A DNA stretch of 5,081 nucleotides, from positions 1 through 5,081 of the forward strand of contig QHYF01000166.1 in assembly GCA_003224075.1 (NCBI GenBank), read 5' to 3'. The notes under the pieces are model-generated. The model was not told where the DNA came from, did no database searches, and worked only from the letters and a program-made list of their open reading frames with translations. Source of the DNA: Acidobacteriota bacterium (GTDB lineage: Bacteria; Acidobacteriota; Terriglobia; Acidiferrales; UBA7541). Positions 1 to 5,081 of this stretch are shown here, piece after piece (the stretch's first letter is position 1; every line of letters starts with the position of its first letter). A program made the translations under genes and the position numbers.

Positions 1-208
1 AGTCCATGGTTCCCGCAAGCCCGCGCAACTCGATACTGGCAAAACCATTCTGTTCTGCGAAGTCGAGAATCTTAAACCAATCCCAAGCCGGACAACCTAG
101 CGTCGAGAAACCAATCGGCAAGCGCGTACCCGTCGCCCTTAAAGCGGCAGGCAGCGCCGTGATGGCCATTGCCAAGCCTTGAATAAATTGTCGCCGAACG
201 ACAGGCAT
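1..208 (-). CDS. Tat-exported sugar phosphate isomerase/epimerase-like TIM-barrel protein, N-terminal part (third COG1082 paralogue, cut by window edge)
   Basis: I translated this by hand from the ATG at 208-206. The frame stays open for 69 codons to the window edge, so only the N-terminus is present. Residues 5-8 are a twin-arginine core (RRQF), followed by a short hydrophobic, Ala-rich stretch to about residue 25, which predicts Tat export of a folded, probably metal-loaded protein. The next part contains GFSTLGCPAWDW (residues 33-44) and SIELRGL (58-64). These match the first beta strand and the second strand/helix region of the xylose-isomerase-like TIM-barrel family (COG1082, AP_endonuc_2 fold). 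The IELRG motif is shared with the 343-1221 protein (WIELRGM), which supports paralogy. The start is chosen because the RR motif sits at the usual distance from it and no other start codon in this frame lies just upstream; the ribosome binding site is weak. The metal-ligand region lies outside the window, so isomerase, epimerase, dehydratase and lyase cannot be separated. Confidence 0.8.
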   Translation of the reverse strand, partial: MPVVRRQFIQGLAMAITALPAALRATGTRLPIGFSTLGCPAWDWFKILDFAEQNGFASIELRGLAGTMD

Positions 209-221
209 GATTAATCTACCC

Positions 222-240
222 GCGAGCCGTTTCGGCTTGC
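222..240. other. Short hairpin in the gap before the third TIM-barrel gene
   Basis: Positions 222-229 and 233-240 form an 8-bp stem with a 3-base TTT loop (AAA in minus-strand RNA). The stem has one imperfect pair, G-T on the plus strand and A-C on the minus-strand transcript. It lies 14 bases before the ATG at 208. No T-run follows on either strand, so it is not a standard intrinsic terminator. It may affect translation or mRNA stability, or be chance in GC-rich DNA. The rest of the 134-base gap (209-342) shows nothing I can name: no convincing promoter and no small gene. Confidence 0.3.
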
Positions 241-342
241 CGGTTCCACATCGTTCCCTTGTTGTGGGATCGCGCGCCCAATCCCGGCATATATGTGGTT
301 GAGATTGCCGCTGCCGCACAACTCCACACGGATAGTCATTGG

Positions 343-1221
343 CTACAGCGCTCCCGCTTCTTGAAGCTCCTTTTTCATCCCCGCCCAACTCTGTCGCGTG
401 GACTCCTCTGGCGTACCCGCGCCTCTCCAGTGAGTCTCCAGACTCACCGCGAAATGATAGCCGTCGCGTTTCAGCGCCTTAAACTGCCCCACCCAATCGA
501 TGGTGCCGCGGCCCATAGCCGCCCATTGATACCCCTTGCCCTCCGCCTTCTTTACCGCGTCCTTGCAATGACAGTGGCCAATGCGCTCCTTTGGCAGGAG
601 TTCATATCCATCCGGATAAGGCTTTTCATCATGCTCCGCTGCGTTTCCCGGGTCCCAGTTGAGCATAAGATTCGGGGATGGGACGGCGCCGAGAACTTTG
701 GCTGCTTCAGCCCCGGTCGCGGTATTGCAAGCAGGCTCATTTTCGAGAACCAGAATCACATTTTTTTGGGCCGCCTTTTCAGCGGCACTCCGCAATTTTT
801 CATTGATGGCCGCTCGATACGGCGCTTGATCATCAAGCCGCCAGAAATCGAAGAAGCGCACGCGATCGGTATTGAAGGCCTTTGCCAGCTCGATGCTGCG
901 TTCAAGAACTTCATCCTGCTGCTCGAAAGTAAAATCGGCCTTGAATTGATCGTGCTTGGGGCTGTACTTTGACCTGGGCGCGTCTGGCCAATCCACCTTG
1001 AAGAGCGGACTGGCAATGTCGGTGACGCCCAATTTGTTCTTCTCCAAAATCCGCCGCGCTTCTTCGATTTCCTTGGCGTCCAGTTTGAGCAGGTTCTTGT
1101 TCCACATACCTCGCAGCTCGATCCAATCCATCCCAAATTCCTGAGAGGCGACTTCGCAAGCACGGCCAAAGTCCTGCGTGATCTCGTCGTTGATTACGGC
1201 GACTCTGAACGGTGACTTCAT
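343..1221 (-). CDS. Cytoplasmic sugar phosphate isomerase/epimerase-like TIM-barrel protein (COG1082)
   Basis: This is a complete 292-residue protein with no signal peptide or membrane segment, so it should be cytoplasmic. Its length is normal for the xylose-isomerase-like TIM-barrel family. The family's metal-site motifs appear in order near the strand ends: VLENEP (residues 158-163, Glu160 or Glu162), NWDPGNA (188-194, Asp190), GHCHCKD (215-221, His216/His218), and SLETHW (260-265, Glu262). Such a Glu-Asp-His-Glu set binds a divalent metal in D-tagatose 3-epimerase-like and related enzymes, which act on ketoses, inososes or keto-sugar derivatives. WIELRGM (33-39) marks the second strand. 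The ATG overlaps the stop of the upstream gene in an ATGA arrangement (1218-1221), and only a weak Shine-Dalgarno precedes it, so translation is probably coupled. Family assignment is firm. The exact reaction and substrate are unknown; isomerase, epimerase, dehydratase and 3-keto-glycoside lyase all remain possible. Confidence 0.9.
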   Translation of the reverse strand: MKSPFRVAVINDEITQDFGRACEVASQEFGMDWIELRGMWNKNLLKLDAKEIEEARRILEKNKLGVTDIASPLFKVDWPDAPRSKYSPKHDQFKADFTFEQQDEVLERSIELAKAFNTDRVRFFDFWRLDDQAPYRAAINEKLRSAAEKAAQKNVILVLENEPACNTATGAEAAKVLGAVPSPNLMLNWDPGNAAEHDEKPYPDGYELLPKERIGHCHCKDAVKKAEGKGYQWAAMGRGTIDWVGQFKALKRDGYHFAVSLETHWRGAGTPEESTRQSWAGMKKELQEAGAL

Positions 1222-2192
1222 ACTGTTATTCCGAGCCTCTCTACGAGGTATTTCTTGCTGATCGCCGCCGAATCTTTGGGCGTGCGCGTCTTATCAGGCA
1301 CGCCGTCCAGCTCGACGATTGCCCACCCGCGGAAATTCACTTTGTGAAGCGCATCAAACACTGCCGGGAGATTCACCCTTCCGCGGCCGAGTTCTACAAA
1401 ACGATATGGGCGCTTCGCGTTTGCACTGTCAGCCAGTTGTTCGACATCCTTTATATGCAGGAAAAGCAGCCGGTCGCTGTACTTCTCAATTGCTTTCGCC
1501 GGGTCGCCTCCACCCTGAAAGTAGTGCGCCACATCCAACTCCAGTTTGGCGTAACGCGGATCGGCGGCTTCCAGGATGTGGTCCACTTCTTCGGGGCGCT
1601 CACCGAGCGAGCCCATATGGTTGTGATATCCAAGCGAGATCCCGAGATCGGCCGTACGCTTTCCGATTTCCGTAAGCAGCCGCCCCAGCCGCGTGTAGTC
1701 CGCCGCTGTGATTGCGCGATCCTTGGGACGCTCGTCTGTGACTTGCAGGTACAGCCCGCCCGCGTCCTTCACAAATTTCGCATGAGCCGCGTGCTTGGCA
1801 AGTTCCTCGGCCTCGACTGCTGGATCAATACGCACACCGCCGCTCGAAAGCGCAACCATCTTGAGTTCGTGTTTTTGGAGCAGATCCCGCAATTCGGACG
1901 CGCTGCCAAATTCCTCGATGACGTTGGCACGCAACTGAATTCCATGAAAGCCCAGCGATGCGATGTCTTCGATCGCTTGGCGGTCCTTTCCGCCCCACGT
2001 GATGGATGCATATCCGATGAGGATCGCGGCCGGAGCAGGCGAAATCGGTGTATCAAAATAGGATAGGTCCATCGGCGGATACAGCAGCTCCGCTGCCACT
2101 AACGCTTTGACCGGAATTGACGAAGCCGCCGCCGCGGCTGCCACTGTACCCAGCCCAGCAACAAAATCACGTCGCGGTATTCGGCGCTGCAT
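1218..2192 (-). CDS. Tat-exported sugar phosphate isomerase/epimerase-like TIM-barrel protein (COG1082, IolE-like)
   Basis: This is a complete 324-residue protein. The N-terminus carries a Tat signal: IPRRDFVAGLG (residues 5-15, twin Arg at 7-8, with another RR at 3-4), then an Ala-rich hydrophobic stretch (about 16-30). Export to the periplasm is therefore likely, with cleavage somewhere near residues 30-35. The mature part has the COG1082 pattern: GYASITWGG (60-68) on strand 1, GIQLRAN (84-90), LGYHNHMG (187-194), LELDVAH (217-223, Asp220), LHIKDV (245-250, His246), VELGRGRVNL (266-275) and IVELDG (292-297, Glu294). The YHNH signature and the Asp/His/Glu series are typical of the inosose dehydratase/sugar epimerase-like branch and suggest a divalent-metal active site. 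A strong AAGGAG Shine-Dalgarno lies 8 bases before the ATG, which confirms the start. It is probably the first gene of a unit with 343-1221, overlapping it by 4 bases. The substrate is not identifiable. Confidence 0.9.
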   Translation of the reverse strand: MQRRIPRRDFVAGLGTVAAAAAASSIPVKALVAAELLYPPMDLSYFDTPISPAPAAILIGYASITWGGKDRQAIEDIASLGFHGIQLRANVIEEFGSASELRDLLQKHELKMVALSSGGVRIDPAVEAEELAKHAAHAKFVKDAGGLYLQVTDERPKDRAITAADYTRLGRLLTEIGKRTADLGISLGYHNHMGSLGERPEEVDHILEAADPRYAKLELDVAHYFQGGGDPAKAIEKYSDRLLFLHIKDVEQLADSANAKRPYRFVELGRGRVNLPAVFDALHKVNFRGWAIVELDGVPDKTRTPKDSAAISKKYLVERLGITV

Positions 2193-2200
2193 ATGTGTCT

Positions 2201-2206
2201 CTCCTT
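2201..2206 (-). promoter_or_regulatory. Ribosome binding site (AAGGAG) of the Tat-exported TIM-barrel gene
   Basis: On the minus strand the sequence AAGGAG, continuing into GAGA, lies 8 bases before the ATG at 2192-2190. This is near-ideal complementarity and spacing. It fixes the start codon, consistent with the Tat motif at residues 5-15. It is the strongest Shine-Dalgarno in the window, which suggests this gene is the main translation entry point for the coupled pair. Confidence 0.75.
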
Positions 2207-2210
2207 GCCT

Positions 2211-2250
2211 GCTTCGCGGTTTGCACGAGTTCCTTCGCGCGCTGCGAAGC
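2211..2250. other. Mutually exclusive hairpins in the leader between the IclR gene and the TIM-barrel pair
   Basis: Three related arms are visible on the plus strand: GCTTCGC (2211-2217), CTTCGC (2233-2238) and GCGAAGC (2244-2250). The last can pair with the middle arm (6 bp, 5-base loop) or with the first (7 bp, 26-base loop), but not with both. In the minus-strand transcript the outer pairing would end only 4 bases before the AAGGAG site. No T-run follows, so this is not a clear terminator. It could be an operator, a leader structure that affects ribosome access, or coincidence. The whole gap of 100 bases (2193-2292) shows no convincing -35/-10 pair. Whether the TIM-barrel genes have their own promoter or are read through from the IclR gene is open. 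Confidence 0.3.
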
Positions 2251-2292
2251 CCGGCTCCACTAAGTGTTCACAATCGTCCACTCTGCGGGAAA

Positions 2293-3102
2293 TCAAGCTG
2301 AACCTTCTGCTCGGAGCGATTCTTGCGAGCCGTCGTGAGTTTGGCCCGCCGGGCCTCCCACAAAGCCCATATATCTTGAGATTTCGCGGCAGAACCCAAT
2401 TAGAGTCGCCCCGATCTCTTTCTCTTGCTTCAGTACGCGTCCGACTGGCCCCGAGAGGCTCATCGCCGCGATTGCCGACCCTGTGAGATCTAGAATGGGA
2501 GCGCCGATGCAGGCAACCCCCGGCTCATTCTCTTCGTGATCCAAAGCGTAACCACACTGTCTGACTGTTTCGAGCTCCTTTTTCAGCTTTCGTGAATCCG
2601 GGGGAGTGAGTTGCTCAAGAAAGGCCGCGATCTCATGGTCAGGCGAATGGGCCAGCATGGCCTTTCCCAATGCCGTCGAGTGGATCGGCATGCGGCTTCC
2701 AATCATCGCCGACATGCGGAACGGCCGTGAGCTTTCCAGAAGTTCAACGTACAGGACTTCGCCATTGTGAAGGACCGCCAAGTTGATGGTTTCATTGAAG
2801 CGCACATGCAGTTGGCGCATGAAAGGCTGGGCAATGCGTTTTAGATCGCGCCGGAACTTGGTTGCATGCTCGAATAATTTAAGGCCCAGCTTGTAACGCT
2901 GGCCGTCCATCGTTCGCTCTACGTAACCGCGTTCCGACAGCGTGTAGAGCAAGCGGAAAGCTCTGCTCTTGTTTAGGCCGGCCCGTTTGCTGATGTCCCT
3001 TAGGCTGACCTCCTCGGAGTCCTTAAACCCCTCAAGCACATCGAGCGCCCTAGCAACTGCGTCCACTACATATTTGTTGGCGGTCGTTCGCTTGGCTTTC
3101 AT
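2293..3102 (-). CDS. IclR-family transcriptional regulator
   Basis: A 269-residue DNA-binding regulator, the usual IclR length. The N-terminal winged helix-turn-helix spans about residues 11-75: VARALDVLEGF leads into helix 1, SLRDISKRAGL is the first HTH helix, NKSRAFRLLYTLSERGYV the recognition helix region, and QRYKLGLKLF the wing and linker. The C-terminal effector-binding domain (about 85-250) shows the family hallmarks STALGKAMLA (142-151), CGYALDHEENEPGVACIGAPI (183-203) and AAMSLSGP (212-219). IclR proteins act as dimers or tetramers and bind small organic acids, aromatics or sugar-derived metabolites; they usually control adjacent catabolic genes and themselves. The frame stays open upstream to a GTG at 3180. 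The ATG at 3102 is preferred because GAGGAAAG lies 9 bases before it and the extra 26 residues do not resemble the family. Lying 100 bases upstream of the TIM-barrel genes on the same strand, it plausibly controls them, and possibly the TonB receptor. The effector is unknown. Confidence 0.92.
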   Translation of the reverse strand: MKAKRTTANKYVVDAVARALDVLEGFKDSEEVSLRDISKRAGLNKSRAFRLLYTLSERGYVERTMDGQRYKLGLKLFEHATKFRRDLKRIAQPFMRQLHVRFNETINLAVLHNGEVLYVELLESSRPFRMSAMIGSRMPIHSTALGKAMLAHSPDHEIAAFLEQLTPPDSRKLKKELETVRQCGYALDHEENEPGVACIGAPILDLTGSAIAAMSLSGPVGRVLKQEKEIGATLIGFCREISRYMGFVGGPAGQTHDGSQESLRAEGSA

Positions 3103-3111
3103 CGCCCACAG

Positions 3112-3119
3112 CTTTCCTC
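3112..3119 (-). promoter_or_regulatory. Ribosome binding site (GAGGAAAG) deciding the IclR start
   Basis: The minus-strand sequence GAGGAAAG ends 9 bases before the ATG at 3102-3100. The alternative upstream GTG (3180-3178) has no comparable site at proper spacing. This favours the 269-residue product over the 295-residue one. Confidence 0.55.
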
Positions 3120-3178
3120 GAGTCCTGGAACTAACACATTGCCTGCTTGCCTCTCTCAGCCACCGCGCGGGTCCGTGC

Positions 3179-3226
3179 ACAGGACGGAACCGCTTCCACT
3201 GTCCGATCCCGGGCGCCGCGTCCTGT
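3179..3226. other. 8-bp perfect inverted repeat between the receptor stop and the IclR gene
   Basis: ACAGGACG (3179-3186) and CGTCCTGT (3219-3226) are perfect inverted repeats with a 32-base spacer. The spacer holds smaller self-complementary parts: GGAA/TTCC, CCCGGG and GGCGCC. The repeat begins 6 bases after the stop of the TonB-receptor gene on the minus strand. This is where a transcription end structure would sit, but no T-run follows, so a classic intrinsic terminator is not supported. It could instead be an RNA-protecting stem, a Rho-linked end, or an operator in the IclR upstream region. Nothing else convincing is seen in the gap 3103-3232, including no clear promoter. Confidence 0.3.
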
Positions 3227-3232
3227 TCTTGG

Positions 3233-5081
3233 CTAAAACGTTAACTTTGCTCCCAATTGCACCGACCGGTTACCTCCAAAGGGCGGGGTACGCGTGCTTG
3301 TGATAAAGCCGAAGCTGCTGGGTGAGTCGTAATTCGTGCCAGGGTTGCTGAATTGAGGTGTGTTTGTAACACTAAACGTTTCGGCCCGAAATTCAACGCC
3401 GAAGCGCTCCTTGATTGGAAACCGCCGGAATACCGAAGCATCCAGGTCAAAAAGCCCCGGACCGCTAAAGACCCTGCGCGGCGCGTTACCGACTCGACAC
3501 GTCAGACTCGGGCAATTCGGTGCTTGACATACGGGACCCAAGCAAGGCAGCCCATCGCTGGGGTTAGTGCCCGGTGTCACATCAAACCATGGCTGACCGG
3601 ACCCAATGCCGTTCAACACCTTAATTGGACCGATTAGATCCGGTACTCCTACGTTCCCAGGGGCGCTCAAATTTGAGCCTCCTGTAATAGTTAGCGGGGA
3701 GCCCGTCATCGCAGTGAGAATCGTGCTGACTTGCCATCCGCCCAGAACTTTGCCGCCTAGCCCCGAACTCAGCAGCCGTTTCCCTTTCCCGAAAGGCAGC
3801 TCGTAGATTACACTTTGTACGAAAGTGTGCGCCCGGTTAAAGTCCAAGGGAGCGTAATTCCTGCGGATGTCCCCAATGTAAAATGCCAGCCCACCAACAG
3901 TGCTGTTAATTCCGTTGGAGTTCTCATTCACGTAGCCGAGCGCCTTGCTGTATGTGTAAGCCGTAGTCATCAAGAAGCCACCGGAAAGCTTCCGGTCGAG
4001 CTTCGCCTGCAGCGCGTGGTAATTTGAACTCGTTCCCCTAAACTTGAGAGGGACGTTCCCTGTAAGCGGGGCCAGCGGGCGTCCCGCATTTCCGACACCG
4101 GGGGCTTGTGCAGCGTTCAGATTAAAGACGGTTGGCATATCTACGCCGTGATTACCGACGTACGCGGCTTCCATCACAAATTTTCCTGGCAGCGAACGTT
4201 GCACAGCCAAATTCCAAGATTCGGTGTAAGGCTCACGGAAATTTAGATTTACCGCAGTGTAGTTCTGATTCAGAAGTTTGGTTGTCCCGGCTGTCCCCGT
4301 GACCGGGATCATTCCATTCGCAGGTACCGTCACCAGTATCGGTGCCGGGAATCCGCCGACGCTGCTCGTGGGGTTGGGCCCCATGGAAATGAGCTGCCCC
4401 CCGGAGGTCTGCGCCTGGCCGAATCCGCACCCGCATCCGTCGGGAAATGCGTTGTTTTGCAACACTGGGAAGTCAAACGCATAATCGTTGTCGGGGAACG
4501 GCGAGTAGCTGATGGCGAAGCCCCCCCGCACTACAGTTTGTGGTGTCAAGCGATAGGCAATGCCAAATCGCGGCGCAAAGTCCTTGTAATTCGTCTTTCT
4601 ACCCAAATCTGAGGGGTTGTTCCCGATCCCAGCAATAATCAGGTTCTTGGTGGTAGGATCAAAGTTGGAGAAACGCCCCGGCCCTCTCGGCGTGAAGGGG
4701 GGATAGAACTCCCAGCGCAGCCCCAAGTCCAGCGTGAGCTTTTGACTGACCTGCCATTTATCCCCAATATATGTAAAGAGCTCGGTTCCTCGAAAAGCCT
4801 TGGCAGTTATAGGAACATCCCTTCCCGCGGAATTGGGCACATCGAGTAAGAAACTCGCAACCGGATTCACTTGATTGTTGGTTTTCGTAGGGGTCGTTGT
4901 GTTTACACTCGTGACATTACCATTGAAACGAAACACTCCTCGAGGATTCTGGTCCTGCCATTGCGCCAGATCGTCGCGGAGGCGATGGACATCCGCTCCC
5001 CATTTGAAGGTATGATTCCCGCGGGTCTTGGTCCAGTTATTGGCGATGTTCAAATTCGTTTCCCCTCGGATCCAAGGCAAG
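3233..5081 (-). CDS. TonB-dependent outer-membrane receptor, acidobacterial Oar-like, C-terminal part (5' end outside the window)
   Basis: The frame is open from the right edge to a TAG at 3235-3233, giving about 615 residues. The upstream part (signal peptide, carboxypeptidase-regulatory-like domain, plug) is off the window, since such receptors are usually about 1000-1200 residues. What is seen is the beta barrel: many alternating aromatic/polar strands, e.g. HTFKWGADVHRLRDD (residues 23-37), TLDLGLRWEFYPPF (116-129), YKDFAPRFGIAYRL (165-178), ESWNLAVQRSLPGKFVMEAA (287-306), TTAYTYSKALG (372-382), FNRAHTFVQSVIYELPFGKG (414-433) and GVEFRAETFSVTNTPQFSNP (561-580). The protein ends SVQLGAKLTF with a C-terminal Phe, the usual outer-membrane assembly signal. 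This form is greatly expanded in Acidobacteriota, where it is assumed to import oligosaccharides or other large substrates using TonB energy. An apparent extracellular loop (510-530) has four evenly spaced cysteines, and another has CGC (216-218). The substrate is unknown; the neighbours hint at a sugar-related one. Confidence 0.92.
   Translation of the reverse strand, partial: LPWIRGETNLNIANNWTKTRGNHTFKWGADVHRLRDDLAQWQDQNPRGVFRFNGNVTSVNTTTPTKTNNQVNPVASFLLDVPNSAGRDVPITAKAFRGTELFTYIGDKWQVSQKLTLDLGLRWEFYPPFTPRGPGRFSNFDPTTKNLIIAGIGNNPSDLGRKTNYKDFAPRFGIAYRLTPQTVVRGGFAISYSPFPDNDYAFDFPVLQNNAFPDGCGCGFGQAQTSGGQLISMGPNPTSSVGGFPAPILVTVPANGMIPVTGTAGTTKLLNQNYTAVNLNFREPYTESWNLAVQRSLPGKFVMEAAYVGNHGVDMPTVFNLNAAQAPGVGNAGRPLAPLTGNVPLKFRGTSSNYHALQAKLDRKLSGGFLMTTAYTYSKALGYVNENSNGINSTVGGLAFYIGDIRRNYAPLDFNRAHTFVQSVIYELPFGKGKRLLSSGLGGKVLGGWQVSTILTAMTGSPLTITGGSNLSAPGNVGVPDLIGPIKVLNGIGSGQPWFDVTPGTNPSDGLPCLGPVCQAPNCPSLTCRVGNAPRRVFSGPGLFDLDASVFRRFPIKERFGVEFRAETFSVTNTPQFSNPGTNYDSPSSFGFITSTRTPPFGGNRSVQLGAKLTF

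Noticed and set aside
222..240. Intrinsic terminator after the second TIM-barrel gene
   Set aside because: The hairpin exists, but it has an imperfect pair and no following T-run on either strand, and it sits just before the next gene's start.
288..321. TTGTGC and TATAT elements on the minus strand before the third TIM-barrel gene
   Set aside because: The spacing is over 20 bases, too long for a sigma-70 promoter, and the matches are poor.
259..972. 237-codon open frame on the plus strand
   Set aside because: It lies almost wholly antisense to the clear COG1082 gene at 343-1221, has no family resemblance or ribosome binding site, and its composition is that of a reverse-complement shadow of a GC-rich gene.
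1212..2066. 284-codon open frame on the plus strand
   Set aside because: It is antisense to the Tat-signal TIM-barrel gene at 1218-2192. The protein is rich in Arg, Cys and His with no recognisable domain, as expected for a shadow frame.
2266..2271. Possible -35 box (TTGTGA on the minus strand) in the gap before the TIM-barrel genes
   Set aside because: No acceptable -10 element lies 16-18 bases downstream; that stretch is GC-rich.
3103..3180. 26-residue N-terminal extension of the IclR protein from an upstream GTG
   Set aside because: The extension does not look like IclR sequence and the GTG has no good Shine-Dalgarno, while the ATG at 3102 has GAGGAAAG at suitable spacing.

Overview
The window looks like part of an accessory catabolic or uptake locus of a soil-type Acidobacteriota bacterium, most like Solibacter/Bryobacter or related Terriglobia. 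This placement is an inference. It rests on a very typical large acidobacterial TonB-dependent (Oar-like) outer-membrane receptor, a twin-arginine-exported sugar phosphate isomerase/epimerase-type TIM-barrel protein with a second one beside it, and moderately high GC. All five genes lie on the minus strand, so transcription runs from high to low coordinates. The long plus-strand open frames at 259-972 and 1212-2066 are antisense shadows of clear minus-strand genes.

Layout in transcription order: (1) 5081-3233, the C-terminal 615 or so residues of a TonB-dependent receptor whose plug end lies outside the window. (2) 3232-3103, a 130-base gap with an 8-bp inverted repeat just after the receptor stop and a Shine-Dalgarno sequence for the next gene. 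(3) 3102-2293, a complete IclR-family transcriptional regulator of 269 residues. (4) 2292-2193, a 100-base gap with overlapping alternative hairpins and a strong ribosome binding site. (5) 2192-1218, a Tat-exported xylose-isomerase-like TIM-barrel protein (COG1082 type). (6) 1221-343, a second, cytoplasmic COG1082 protein whose ATG overlaps the previous stop by 4 bases (ATGA). (7) 342-209, a 134-base gap with a short hairpin. (8) 208-1, the start of a third COG1082 protein with its own Tat signal, running off the left edge.

Functional reading (inference): the receptor would bring a sugar-like or glycoside-like compound across the outer membrane. The two exported TIM-barrel proteins could act on it in the periplasm and the unexported one in the cytoplasm, while the IclR protein senses a pathway intermediate and controls the set. 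COG1082 proteins are metal-dependent isomerases, epimerases, dehydratases or, in some recently described branches, lyases acting on 3-keto-glycosides and C-glycosides. The substrate cannot be read from this sequence. The most notable point is the tandem trio of COG1082 enzymes with Tat+/cytosolic/Tat+ localisation beside an IclR regulator and a TonB receptor. No mobile element, CRISPR array, tRNA or rRNA was seen.
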